64,000 nt of DNA from contig JAFKFK010000032.1 in NCBI GenBank assembly GCA_017307275.1, positions 1 through 64,000 on the forward strand, read 5' to 3'. Origin of the DNA: Alphaproteobacteria bacterium. GTDB taxonomy: Bacteria; Pseudomonadota; Alphaproteobacteria; Reyranellales; Reyranellaceae. Below, in pieces: positions 25,251 through 33,450 of the stretch. The translations under genes and the position numbers were made by a program. The first letter of the stretch is position 1. Each line of letters starts with the position of its first letter. Under the pieces are notes generated by a model. It was not told the origin of the DNA and searched no databases. It saw only the letters and a list, made by a program, of their open reading frames with translations.

Positions 25251-25265
25251 CGGCCGCTCCCGGAC

Positions 25266-25766
25266 TTAAAACTCGACCACTGGCGTGGGCGGCACGTAAC
25301 GCTCGAAGACCTGCAGGAAGGGCTGGCCACGCTCGGCCTCGTACCAGGCTTCGAACGCACGGAAGGCTGCAATCGGGTCGGCGATGACCGGCGGCTCTGC
25401 CGGCTCGCCATCCTCAGCTTGCGGAGGATGGGCTGCGGCGTGGAGCGCCTCGGCGATGGGCCGCAGCCAGTCGATCAGCGGCCGGGCGCCCTCGCCCAGC
25501 TCGGCGAGCCCGCCTTCGATCCAGCCAATGTCACGGAACAACGCCTCAAGCTGGCGTTCGACGGCAACCTCGCGATCAGGCTCGAGGGCCGCAATTCGCG
25601 CCATGTCGGAAAGTGCGCTGAGGCGGCGCCACGCGAAGGCGCGAGCCTGCTCGGCGTCCTTGATCTGGGCCTCGACCGCGGCGCGTACGGCACGCTCCGC
25701 GGTTTCGGCCGCAGTGCAATCCGCTTGCAGGCGGGCGATCAGGGTATCGGCAGCAGCGCTCGGCAT
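25266..25766 (-). CDS. Hypothetical helical protein upstream of fdhD
   Basis: 166 residues from ATG 25766. Alanine- and glutamate-rich helices in the first 110 residues look like a coiled-coil bundle (TAAETAERAVRAAVEAQIKDAEQ, split by short turns), followed by a Pro/Glu linker and an aromatic C-terminal part FRAFEAWYEAERGQPFLQVF. Unrecognised. It ends 15 bp before the next gene in the same direction, so it likely belongs to the fdhD-mobB transcript. Confidence 0.68.
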   Translation of the reverse strand: MPSAAADTLIARLQADCTAAETAERAVRAAVEAQIKDAEQARAFAWRRLSALSDMARIAALEPDREVAVERQLEALFRDIGWIEGGLAELGEGARPLIDWLRPIAEALHAAAHPPQAEDGEPAEPPVIADPIAAFRAFEAWYEAERGQPFLQVFERYVPPTPVVEF

Positions 25767-25821
25767 GCCCGAAGTTGAACCCAGCTTCGGGCAGCCGGCA
25801 AGTGCGCGCTGTGCGGTATTG

Positions 25822-26334
25822 CTACTTCACGGCCTTCAGCACGACCTCGGCGACGCCCGCCGCCACGTTCACGCCCGTGCTGCCTTCGACGCTGACCGGC
25901 TGGAGGGTGATCTGGCCGCTGCCGCCGCCGACCAGGACATTGGCGCCGACGCCGACGCCGACCGTGGCCTGCGCCGTCGCGCCGCCATAGGTGCCCGCCA
26001 GGGCGCCCTTGGCGATGCTGCCCGGCGCGAAGACCAGCCAGACGATCTGCGAATCCTTGGTGAAGCCGATGTCGACGCCATAGCGGTTGATCGAGCCGGT
26101 ATAGCGCTCGCCGACGCCGTCGGTGCGAGCAAACAGGCAGTTGAGGTCCTTCGACGAGCCGAAGACGAAGCCCATCCCGCCAGCCACATTGCAGGTCAGC
26201 GAGCCGACATTCGCGCCGGTCTTGCCAGCAGCCGAAGGCGTGCCGGGTGCGGCGGGAGACTGCGCCTGGGTGACCATTGCCGTACCGGCCACTAACGCCG
26301 CCACACCTACGGCCGCCCACACTGATCTGACCAT
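25822..26334 (-). CDS. DUF992 domain secreted protein
   Basis: 170 residues from ATG 26334, with AAGGAG 6 nt upstream (the ATG at 26340 has worse spacing). Signal peptide VRSVWAAVGVAALVAGTAMVTQAQ, then VGSLTCNVAGGMGFVFGSSKDLNC (two conserved Cys), YTGSINRYGVDIGFT and a Gly-rich end ANVLVGGGSGQITLQPVSVEG. This is the DUF992 pattern found widely in Rhizobiales and relatives. Periplasmic; function unknown. Confidence 0.82.
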   Translation of the reverse strand: MVRSVWAAVGVAALVAGTAMVTQAQSPAAPGTPSAAGKTGANVGSLTCNVAGGMGFVFGSSKDLNCLFARTDGVGERYTGSINRYGVDIGFTKDSQIVWLVFAPGSIAKGALAGTYGGATAQATVGVGVGANVLVGGGSGQITLQPVSVEGSTGVNVAAGVAEVVLKAVK

Positions 26335-26360
26335 ATGCAACTCCTTACGTGGTGAAATCG

Positions 26361-26525
26361 CTAATCCTGCTTCTTTGCGCGCTCGATGGCCTCGAGGATT
26401 TCCGTGAGGCCAGCCCAGTAGACGACCCCTTGCTTCTGCATTTCATGCCGAATCGTGCGGATCAGTCCCGCCTTTCGGATCATGAGATTGGCAAGCGCCA
26501 ACTTGGCGTCGTCCTCGTCGGCCAC
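26361..26525 (-). CDS. Candidate small protein, 54 residues
   Basis: A short frame from GTG 26525 to TAG 26361, between the DUF992 and lipoprotein genes on the same strand. It encodes a helical, charged peptide (ADEDDAKLALANLMIRKAG, then RHEMQKQGVVYWAGLTE). Codon third positions are GC-rich like neighbouring genes. The frame stays open upstream to about 26640 without an ATG, and the conserved-looking part seems to begin earlier (FEDFSVEVIVADED), so this may be the remnant of a slightly longer gene with a lost start or a frameshift. Confidence 0.4.
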   Translation of the reverse strand: MADEDDAKLALANLMIRKAGLIRTIRHEMQKQGVVYWAGLTEILEAIERAKKQD

Positions 26526-26595
26526 AATTACCTCTACGCTGAAGTCTTCAAACGGTTGCGGCGCGGCCGGGCCACATGGCGGGCCGCCTGGATGG

Positions 26596-26931
26596 CTAGT
26601 TCGGCGTGCCGAGGTTACGCGCTCTCAGAACATATCCCGTCGCCCTGAACTGGGTATCCCGCTCAATTGCCGCACTGATCCTGGGGTCGTTGTAGGGATT
26701 GCTGACCGCAATCAGCGAGTCCGTTTCGGCCTGGCAACTCAGGCTGATCGTGCGCGCAATCTCCGACGCACTCGAGCTACTGTTGAGATGAGACGCCACG
26801 TTCTTGGCAAGACACTCGTCGCGCAGGGCAAACCGGTCGTTGATCTTGGTGGCGAGGCGCGGATCCGAGTAGTTCGGGTACGCCCCGCAGCCGGCAAGCG
26901 CCAGCAACAAGACGGCAATCAGGGGACGCAT
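26596..26931 (-). CDS. Small lipoprotein of unknown function
   Basis: 111 residues from ATG 26931. The signal RPLIAVLLLALAGCG has a lipobox LAGC, so the protein is lipid-anchored. The mature part is Ser-rich and helical (SSSASEIARTISLSC, with a single further Cys pair). No domain recognised. The frame open to 27015 adds an unlikely N-terminus. Confidence 0.6.
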   Translation of the reverse strand: MRPLIAVLLLALAGCGAYPNYSDPRLATKINDRFALRDECLAKNVASHLNSSSSASEIARTISLSCQAETDSLIAVSNPYNDPRISAAIERDTQFRATGYVLRARNLGTPN

Positions 26932-27068
26932 CGGCGGGCTCGGCTCCTGCACGTATAGGGCAACAAGGCCGCCGAAGAGCGTCGGCCACAGCCCGATTTT
27001 ACGCGGTCCACCCAAGGCAGCTCAAGCACCTAACGCGCACCGGCCGGTTCCTGCTGACGCTCCGTACC

Positions 27069-27662
27069 TCAAATCCAGTCAGACGCTTCCGGCCCGAGAA
27101 GCCCCGGAAGTTTGCCCTTCAACAGCAGCCGCTCCACGGCCTGCAGGGCAAGCAGACTTATCGCGTCTCTGATCTCTCCCGCCTCGGCCATCTGAAACAC
27201 GTGCTTCAGCGGCATCTTGCGAACCACCAGGTCCTCAGAGGGTTCCGGCGAAGCCTCGCCCTGGGACAGGTCCCAGGCCAGGAACACCATCGCACGTTCA
27301 TCGGATACCGAATTGGAGAGATCGCACTCCAGCAGCTTGTGCCAGCGCTCGGCCCGGAGGCCGGTTTCTTCCCGAAGTTCGCGTGCAATCGATTGCAGCG
27401 GATCGCCCTCAAGCGAGCCGCCGCCTTCGGGGATCTCCCAACTGTATTCCCTGAGAGCGAACCGGTACTGCCCAACCAGGTAAGTGTTTCCCTCGCGATC
27501 GATCGGCAGCACCCCAAGCGCCAGGTTCTTGTAGTGAACCGTTCCATAGATGCCGGCCGTGCCCGACGGGGTGACGACCTCGTGGTGCATGACCTTGATC
27601 CATCGGTTGTCGTAGACCTCGCGCTTCGACGCGACGCTCCAGGGGCCTCTTCGCTCGATCAA
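27069..27662 (-). CDS. NUDIX hydrolase (ADP-ribose pyrophosphatase-like)
   Basis: About 197 residues if TTG 27662 is used; it sits 6 nt after a perfect AAAGGAG. The ATG at 27668 directly touches that site (zero spacing) and a GTG lies at 27695. The Nudix helix core AREL-REETGL follows EGGGSLEGDPLQSI, one residue shorter than the textbook spacing. VVTPSGTAGIYGTVHYKNLALGVLPID matches ADP-ribose/NDP-sugar pyrophosphatases. It lies downstream of selC on the same strand. Confidence 0.85.
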   Translation of the reverse strand: MIERRGPWSVASKREVYDNRWIKVMHHEVVTPSGTAGIYGTVHYKNLALGVLPIDREGNTYLVGQYRFALREYSWEIPEGGGSLEGDPLQSIARELREETGLRAERWHKLLECDLSNSVSDERAMVFLAWDLSQGEASPEPSEDLVVRKMPLKHVFQMAEAGEIRDAISLLALQAVERLLLKGKLPGLLGPEASDWI

Positions 27663-27806
27663 GTGCATCTCCTTTGTAGCCCCCTCTTCGCACAAGTAGA
27701 GGCTACTAGGTGAGTCTCAGGCTCGCCCGGAGCGCGTGATTGTGGGTGCCGCCGATCTCGTCGTCGCAGGAGACGATATCCAGCGTTGGGCAGGCGGGAC
27801 GAGAAT

Positions 27807-27902
27807 TGGCGGAAGAGAGCGGGAGTCGAACCCACCCAGGACCGGCTAACGGCCCTCTCTGGCTTTGAAGGCCAGCCGCCCCACCGGGAGCGATTCTCCT
27901 CC
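27807..27902 (-). tRNA. selC: Selenocysteine tRNA (tRNA-Sec, anticodon TCA)
   Basis: 96 nt with an encoded CCA. The features separate it from tRNA-Ser: an 8-bp acceptor stem (GGAGGAGA with TCTCTTCC), discriminator G, anticodon TCA in loop CTTCAAA closed by a CTGGC/GCCAG stem, and a very long variable arm (AGAGGGCCGTTAGCCGGTCCT). The body GTGGGGCGGCTGG and GGTTCGACTCC agree closely with Escherichia coli selC. It reads UGA as selenocysteine. The target, fdoG, and selA/selB are encoded nearby. Confidence 0.96.
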
Positions 27903-27909
27903 AAGACCG

Positions 27910-27938
27910 ATAATTCCCCATAATATGGCGGCTGTCAC
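27910..27938 (-). promoter_or_regulatory. Candidate promoter of selC
   Basis: On the minus strand GTGACA (27938-27933), a 17-bp spacer and AATTAT (27915-27910), ending 7 bp before the first base of selC. The spacing places initiation at or next to the tRNA 5' end. Matches are 5/6 and 4/6 to sigma-70 consensus. Prediction. Confidence 0.5.
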
Positions 27939-27966
27939 GCGTCGACCGAACGAAGGAAGCGAGTCC

Positions 27967-28323
27967 ATGTCCATCGAACTGAAGTATGTCATCGCCAACG
28001 TATCCGATCTTGCCGCCGCTGTGGCTTTCTGGCGGGACACCGTTGGCCTGAAGCTCAAGTTCCAGACACCCGAGTGGGCGGAGTTCGACACCGGATCGAC
28101 GCGGCTGGCGCTGCAGCCCGCGTCTCCTGCCAATCCCGCTGGCACCTGGCAGCCCGGCCTGCGCGTCCCCGATCTCGCGACAAAGCGTGCCGAACTCGCG
28201 GCGCACGGCATCGACATCGGCGCCGAGCCGCACGAGGAACACGGATTTCTCCTGTCGCTGTTCACAGGACCCGATGGCGCCAAGGCCAGCCTGAGTGGCC
28301 CGGCGCCGAAGCCGCAGACCTAG
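27967..28323 (+). CDS. VOC family (glyoxalase/bleomycin-resistance-like) protein
   Basis: 118 residues from ATG 27967. A single vicinal-oxygen-chelate domain: ELKYVIANVSDLAAAVAFWRDTVGLKLKFQTPEWAEF, a central LRVPDLATKRAELAAHGI and a final FTGPDGAKASL. Metal ligands are not obvious by eye, so catalytic status is open. The stop overlaps the convergent selB end by 4 bp. It shares an intergenic region with selC. Confidence 0.83.
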   Translation: MSIELKYVIANVSDLAAAVAFWRDTVGLKLKFQTPEWAEFDTGSTRLALQPASPANPAGTWQPGLRVPDLATKRAELAAHGIDIGAEPHEEHGFLLSLFTGPDGAKASLSGPAPKPQT

Positions 28324-30248
28324 CCCGTTGTTGCTGGGGCCGCCGTCACGGGAGCCGTCGTCACCGGACCGTAGCGCTCGAGTTTCTGCGGCACGGTGCG
28401 CCTGAGATCGCCACGGCGGATGGTGATGCCCTGGCGGTCGAAGAATTCGAGGATCTGGATCGCGACCTTGCGACCGTTGTCGAGCTTGTCGCGAAACTCC
28501 GCAGCGGTGAAATCATGGTCGAAGGCGTGGGCGATGCCGATCATCTCGGCCACGGTCGGCCGCAGGAAGTAATGATCCGGCGCCAGTTCGACGACCCTGC
28601 CGAGCTTGCCGAGACGCTGCAGCAGCTTGCGGACATCCGGTTCCGTTGCGCCGTAAGCCTGGGCAAAATCGCGCACACGCGGCGGCTTGAAGCGATCGCG
28701 CGTCATCTCCGCCGAGATCTTTTTCCAGAGCGCTTCGTCGCGCACGCTGAGCGTCAGCGAATGGCCAGGCAGTCGAAGGAAAGAGCCATCGACCACGACC
28801 GTCTTGGCGCGGATTTCCTGATCGAGCAGCGCCTGGAAGACCGGCGCAGGCCAGCGCTGCTTCAGCCCGACACGCAGCCGCTCGGCCTGCAGACCCGGCG
28901 CATCGGGCTTGCTTTCGTGGAAGGCCTTCAACGTGTCGACGATGTCCTGTCTCGCCTTGGCCAGCGTCGTGGCGAGAAAGCCGAAGCCTGCAAGGCCGAC
29001 GCCCTCGGCCGCCTGCAGGAGGTTCTCGACCTCAGCCGGACGCAGGTTGCGCGACTGACCAAAGCGCGCGAGATCGACATGAGCGGTCTCCAGCCGCAGC
29101 AGCCGCGCAAGCGCATCGCCATCGGCTTCGGCAAGCGCCCCGAGCTGGGCCAGACGACGCTCGGCGCGACGGTTGCGCGGCGGGCCGAAAGGATCGATCA
29201 CCACGCCACCAGCGACTGTGCGCGTGGCCGAGGGATCGCGCAGGATCACGCGATCGCCGGCCAGCGCGCCGATCTTCTCTTCCAGGACGAGCTGCGCCAG
29301 GGCGGTATCGGCTGGCGCAAGCTTGTCGCCCTCGAGCAGGGCAACACGCCCCATGACATGAGCAGCCCCCATATGGACATGGACCGGCGACCAATGCTTC
29401 AGCGAATGCGCCTCCGAAGCTAGCAGGCTGAGCCGTACGTCGATGCGATCGGTGGGGGCATGCAGTTCGGGGCTCACGACCCAGTCGCCGCGCCGGATCG
29501 CGTCCTTGGACAGCCGCGCGCCCGTGAGGTTGAGCGCGCAACGTTCGCCGGCCCTGCCGATCTCGGCGGGCCGGTTCTGCGCATGGAGCGAGCGAACGCG
29601 CGCCTCCAAGCCCGATGGCGTCAGCAGCAGACGGTCGTCGACCTTGATCTCGCCGGCATGGACGGTGCCCGTCACCACCACGCCCGCGCCTGAGAGCACG
29701 AAACAGCGGTCGACCGCCAGACGCGCGAAGCCCGATGCGCCCTTGCCGCTTTCGCCCAAAGCCAGGAGCTTGGATTTCAGCTCATCGACGCCCTGCCCGG
29801 TCAACGCCGAGACCGGGATGATCTCGGCACCGGCCAGCGACGTCGATGACAGCAACGTCTCGACCTCGGCCATGCGGTCGAGGATCTGATCGTCGTCAGC
29901 CAGGTCGGCCTTGGTCAGGGCGACGATGCCGCGATCGAGGCCGAGCAGGTCGACGATCTGAAGATGCTCGACGGTCTGCGGCTTGATGCCTTCGACCGCC
30001 GACACGACGAGCAAAGCGGCATCGATGCCCGTGGCACCGGCCAGCATGTTGTGCACGAAGCGCTCGTGTCCCGGCACGTCGACAAAGCCGAGCTGATGGC
30101 CGCCACCGAGGTCGCTGTAGGCGTAGCCGAGATCGATGGTGATGCCGCGCGCCTTCTCTTCCTTGAGACGATCGGCGTCGACGCCGGTCAACGCCTTCAC
30201 CAGCGCCGTCTTGCCGTGATCGATATGGCCTGCAGTCCCGACGATCAT
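28320..30248 (-). CDS. selB: Selenocysteine-specific translation elongation factor SelB
   Basis: 642 residues from ATG 30248. N-terminal EF-Tu-like GTPase: VGTAGHIDHGKTALVKALTG (P-loop), GITIDLGY (switch I), DVPGHERF (G3), TKAD (G4). Domains II and III follow, then the C-terminal winged-helix repeats (about 400-630) that bind the SECIS RNA hairpin, e.g. FLRLPGHSLTLSVRDEALW and KLLQRLGKLGRVVELAPDHYFLRP. It brings Sec-tRNA to in-frame UGA codons. Its start overlaps the Sel1-repeat gene stop (ATGA), so selA, the Sel1 gene and selB form one unit. Confidence 0.96.
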   Translation of the reverse strand: MIVGTAGHIDHGKTALVKALTGVDADRLKEEKARGITIDLGYAYSDLGGGHQLGFVDVPGHERFVHNMLAGATGIDAALLVVSAVEGIKPQTVEHLQIVDLLGLDRGIVALTKADLADDDQILDRMAEVETLLSSTSLAGAEIIPVSALTGQGVDELKSKLLALGESGKGASGFARLAVDRCFVLSGAGVVVTGTVHAGEIKVDDRLLLTPSGLEARVRSLHAQNRPAEIGRAGERCALNLTGARLSKDAIRRGDWVVSPELHAPTDRIDVRLSLLASEAHSLKHWSPVHVHMGAAHVMGRVALLEGDKLAPADTALAQLVLEEKIGALAGDRVILRDPSATRTVAGGVVIDPFGPPRNRRAERRLAQLGALAEADGDALARLLRLETAHVDLARFGQSRNLRPAEVENLLQAAEGVGLAGFGFLATTLAKARQDIVDTLKAFHESKPDAPGLQAERLRVGLKQRWPAPVFQALLDQEIRAKTVVVDGSFLRLPGHSLTLSVRDEALWKKISAEMTRDRFKPPRVRDFAQAYGATEPDVRKLLQRLGKLGRVVELAPDHYFLRPTVAEMIGIAHAFDHDFTAAEFRDKLDNGRKVAIQILEFFDRQGITIRRGDLRRTVPQKLERYGPVTTAPVTAAPATTG

Positions 30249-31018
30249 GGCAGCTTCTCCGCAGCACGGCGTTCGGCTTCGGCGCGTTGAGCCGGTTTGG
30301 CGTGGCTCCGCGCCTCGCGCAGGAAGCCCGCCGCCAACTCGCCAGCCCCTCCGGCCTCGGCGCGTATCAACCAGTGCAGGGCTTCCACGACATCGCGCGG
30401 CACGCCTTTGCCGGCGAGATAGGCCGCACCCAGCATCGCCTGCCCTTCAGCATGGCCGAGGCGAGCGGCCTCGCCCCACCAGCGGGCCGCGGCGTCGACG
30501 TCGCGCTCGACGCCCAGCGCGTTGTGATGGATGTCGCCCAGACGCGCCATCGCAGCCGCGCGTCCGTGGGCCGCGGCCCTTTCCGCCCAATGGCGGGCGC
30601 CGAGATAGTCCTGCGGGCAACCGCCGCCCAGCAGCTTCATCCAGGACAACATGTCCTGCGCATCCGCATCGTCCTGCAGGGCTGCCTTCTCGTACCAAGC
30701 CGCCGCCTCGACCTGATCTTGCGGCACGCCCCAGCCTTCGTAATAGCAAAGCGCCAGGTTGCGCTGCCCTCCGACATCGCCCTGCTCGGCGGCTAGACGT
30801 AGCCACATCGCCGCCTTGGCCGGATCGCGCTCGACGCCACGGCCTTCGAGGAAGGCCGCCCCCATGTTGCTTTGGGCGCGTGCCAGCCCCGCCTGAGCGA
30901 GCGGCGCCCAGAGATCGAGGGCGACGCCATAGTCGCCGCCGTTCCAGGCGACGAGCGCTTCGGCCATCTGGCGGTCCCGCGACGGTGCACGATCGAGAAG
31001 TTTAGCCAGCCACGCCAT
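30245..31018 (-). CDS. Sel1-like (TPR-type) repeat protein between selA and selB
   Basis: 257 residues from ATG 31018, which lies within the end of selA (17-bp overlap); its own stop overlaps the selB start by 4 bp. From about residue 45 there are some five Sel1-like repeats of about 36 residues, e.g. AQSNMGAAFLEGRGVERDPA, GQRNLALCYYEGWGVPQDQV, GQAMLGAAYLAGKGVPRDVV. Such solenoids bind other proteins. No signal peptide, so cytoplasmic. The name Sel1 has nothing to do with selenium; the link here is only the tight coupling. A scaffold for Sec synthesis or decoding is a hypothesis. Confidence 0.88.
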   Translation of the reverse strand: MAWLAKLLDRAPSRDRQMAEALVAWNGGDYGVALDLWAPLAQAGLARAQSNMGAAFLEGRGVERDPAKAAMWLRLAAEQGDVGGQRNLALCYYEGWGVPQDQVEAAAWYEKAALQDDADAQDMLSWMKLLGGGCPQDYLGARHWAERAAAHGRAAAMARLGDIHHNALGVERDVDAAARWWGEAARLGHAEGQAMLGAAYLAGKGVPRDVVEALHWLIRAEAGGAGELAAGFLREARSHAKPAQRAEAERRAAEKLP

Positions 31019-32387
31019 CGAACTTGTCCAGTTGCGCGGCAAAGGCAGCCTCGTCGTCCAAAGTGCGCAGGTCGAAGAAAAGCGTGCCGTCGGCAATGCG
31101 TCCGATCACCGGAATCGGCAAAGCGCGAAAGGCATCGGCGACCTTGTCGAGGCCCTTGCCACGAACCGCGAGCGCATGGGACGGCAGCAGGTCGACCGGC
31201 AGTGCGCCGGAACCGATTTGTCCGCGCACTTCTTCTATGGAGGTTTGCAGACCGCCGAGCGCGCGCGTGAAAGCCGGCAACAGACGCTCGGCCTGGGCTT
31301 TGATCTCCGTCGCGGGACGCGCCAGCGCACGGATCGTCGGCAAGCGCTCGACGAGCCGTACCGGATCGGCATAGAGCCGGAGCGTCGCCTCCAGAGCGGC
31401 CAGGCGCACCTTGTCCAGGCGCAGCGCCCGCTTCAGCGGATGCCGCGCAATGCGTTCGATCAAGGCGCGACGGCCGACCAACAATCCCGCCTGCGGGCCG
31501 CCCAGCAACTTGTCGCCGGAGAAGGTCACGACATCGACGCCCGCCTCGATCGCCTCGCGCGCCGTGGGCTCGTGCGGTAGTCCCCAGGTTTCGAGGTTGG
31601 CCAGGGTGCCGCTGCCAAGATCCTCGATCAGCGACAGGCCTTTCTCGCGCGCGAGCGGCACGAGTTCCGCCGCAGCGACCGATTTGGTGAAGCCCTGGAT
31701 CGCATAGTTGGACGGATGGACCTTCATGATGGCGGCCGTGTCCGGACCGATCGCCACTGCATAGTCCTTCAGGTGTGTGCGGTTGGTCGTCCCGACCTCG
31801 ACCAGCCGGCAGCCGGCATGCGCCATGATGTCGGGAATACGGAAGGCGCCACCGATCTCGATCAGCTCGCCGCGCGAGACGATGACCTCGCGACCGGCGG
31901 CCAGAGCGCCCAGCACCAGCAGAACGGCCGCCGCATTGTTGTTCACCGCCGTCGCCGCTTCCGCACCGGTGAGCCGGCAGAGCCAGGGCGCGACATGCTG
32001 ATCGCGTTCGCCGCGCGCACCGCCGCCCAGGTCGTATTCCAGAGTGGTGGGCGAGCGCATCGCCTCGGCAGCGGCCGCAATCGCCTCCTCGGCCAGCACC
32101 GCGCGGCCGAGATTGGTGTGCAGCACCGTGCCCGTAAGGTTGAACACCCGTCGCTGGGAGGGCTGCACCAGACCGGCAAGGCGGGCGGTGCACCAACGCG
32201 CGCAGGCGGCCTCGTCGGCGACCTCGGGCGTCCCGCGCTTGGCCTCTGCCCAGGCCCGCAGCGCTTCGATGACCAGCGGCCGACCGGCACGCTCGATCAG
32301 CGCCGCAAGGGCAGGCCAGCCGGCCATACGGTCAATTGACGGGGGACGATTCTCGGAGGCGCCTGAGGCGCGGTCGGCACGCGACAC
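31002..32387 (-). CDS. selA: L-seryl-tRNA(Sec) selenium transferase SelA
   Basis: 461 residues from GTG 32387, with GAGGAA 7 nt upstream; longer frames run into fdhE. A PLP enzyme of the SelA family: RVFNLTGTVLHTNLGRA, GERDQHVAPWLCRLTGAE, VNNNAAAVLLVLGAL, and the PLP lysine K293 in VTFSGDKLLGGPQAG (E. coli K295). It converts Ser-tRNA(Sec) to Sec-tRNA(Sec) with selenophosphate. Works with selC and selB in the same cluster. The selenophosphate synthase gene selD is not in the window. Confidence 0.96.
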   Translation of the reverse strand: MSRADRASGASENRPPSIDRMAGWPALAALIERAGRPLVIEALRAWAEAKRGTPEVADEAACARWCTARLAGLVQPSQRRVFNLTGTVLHTNLGRAVLAEEAIAAAAEAMRSPTTLEYDLGGGARGERDQHVAPWLCRLTGAEAATAVNNNAAAVLLVLGALAAGREVIVSRGELIEIGGAFRIPDIMAHAGCRLVEVGTTNRTHLKDYAVAIGPDTAAIMKVHPSNYAIQGFTKSVAAAELVPLAREKGLSLIEDLGSGTLANLETWGLPHEPTAREAIEAGVDVVTFSGDKLLGGPQAGLLVGRRALIERIARHPLKRALRLDKVRLAALEATLRLYADPVRLVERLPTIRALARPATEIKAQAERLLPAFTRALGGLQTSIEEVRGQIGSGALPVDLLPSHALAVRGKGLDKVADAFRALPIPVIGRIADGTLFFDLRTLDDEAAFAAQLDKFDGVAG

Positions 32388-32475
32388 GAATTTTTCCTCG
32401 ACATTGCTTGGCCGGACCGATTGTCCGACGCCATTGAAGATGGCCCAGCTCGGCCAGTGGATCAATGAGGGCCGA

Positions 32476-33450
32476 TCAATCGGCGTCGGTCGTGTCCATG
32501 ACGCCCAGCACGAAGGGATTGGGGACGCGGGCAAACCCTTCCTCGCCCACCAGGACGTCGAGGCCGAGCGAGCCGAGATCGTCTGCCAAGGGCTCCAGCA
32601 CCTTCACGCTCTCGAGATAAAAGACCTTCGAGTAGCCTCCGCACGTTTCGCAACACTCCGCCCGCACGAAGCTCGTCCCGGCGAGATTGCGGAAGGAGAT
32701 CTTCTCCGTCGATCCGCAGTGAACACAACGCACGCGGACATAGCGCCAGGCCGTGGCGCAGAGCGAACAGTGCAGATGGCGGTGTCCGAACTTGGTGCCG
32801 CCCGGCGCGATCAGTCCCGCCACGGGAGGCGAACCGCAGGCCGGGCAGGTCCCGCTGTCGCCCTCCGCGCCACCGAGATCGCCGGCGTCGAGCAGCGCGG
32901 CCATGCGCGTCCAGGCAACTTGCAGGGCCGCCGCGACGAATACCGACTGCGCCGCCTCCTGGGGGCGCACGCCGCCGTCGAGGAACCTTCCGGCCAGCGC
33001 TTCGAGATCTGCTTCGGGCGCGCCTTCGAGGGCCTGGCGCGCCACATCGGCAGCTTCCGGCAGCATCGCTCGGTCGATCTTCGCGAGAATGCGCGAGAGG
33101 GCAACGCGCCAGCTCGCATCGCGGGTCCACAGAGCTGGATCGAGAGGCGCACGGCCAACGAGTTTCGCCTTGGCAATCTCCGCGGCCCCCGGCAGAGAGC
33201 CCGGCGGCAGGTCGTGCAGCGCCGCCTCCTGAGCGGTGACAAGCGCTGCAATCATGTGCAGGAAGCCCGCAAGCTCATGTCCATCGGCCAAGGCACGCAA
33301 GCGCTCGGCGCGTCGGACAAAGACCGTTGCAAGATCGGGAAGGCGAACGGGGTCGCTCTGGGCGATGTCACCCAGCGTGTTTTCACCAAAGGCCGTCGAA
33401 GGGGTACGCGGAGGCTTACTCAGGACTTCTTCACCTCTTGACGGAACCAC
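32476..33450 (-). CDS. fdhE: Formate dehydrogenase maturation protein FdhE
   Basis: 324 residues from GTG 33450, overlapping the end of the gamma-subunit gene by 31 bp. The C-terminal half has the rubredoxin-like metal motifs of FdhE: GTCPACGSPP, LHCSLCATAW, RCVHCGS and CCETCGGY. FdhE binds the catalytic subunit of respiratory formate dehydrogenases and is needed for its activity before or during export. The N-terminal half is helical. The order fdoG-H-I-fdhE is that of enterobacterial operons. Confidence 0.94.
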   Translation of the reverse strand: MVPSRGEEVLSKPPRTPSTAFGENTLGDIAQSDPVRLPDLATVFVRRAERLRALADGHELAGFLHMIAALVTAQEAALHDLPPGSLPGAAEIAKAKLVGRAPLDPALWTRDASWRVALSRILAKIDRAMLPEAADVARQALEGAPEADLEALAGRFLDGGVRPQEAAQSVFVAAALQVAWTRMAALLDAGDLGGAEGDSGTCPACGSPPVAGLIAPGGTKFGHRHLHCSLCATAWRYVRVRCVHCGSTEKISFRNLAGTSFVRAECCETCGGYSKVFYLESVKVLEPLADDLGSLGLDVLVGEEGFARVPNPFVLGVMDTTDAD

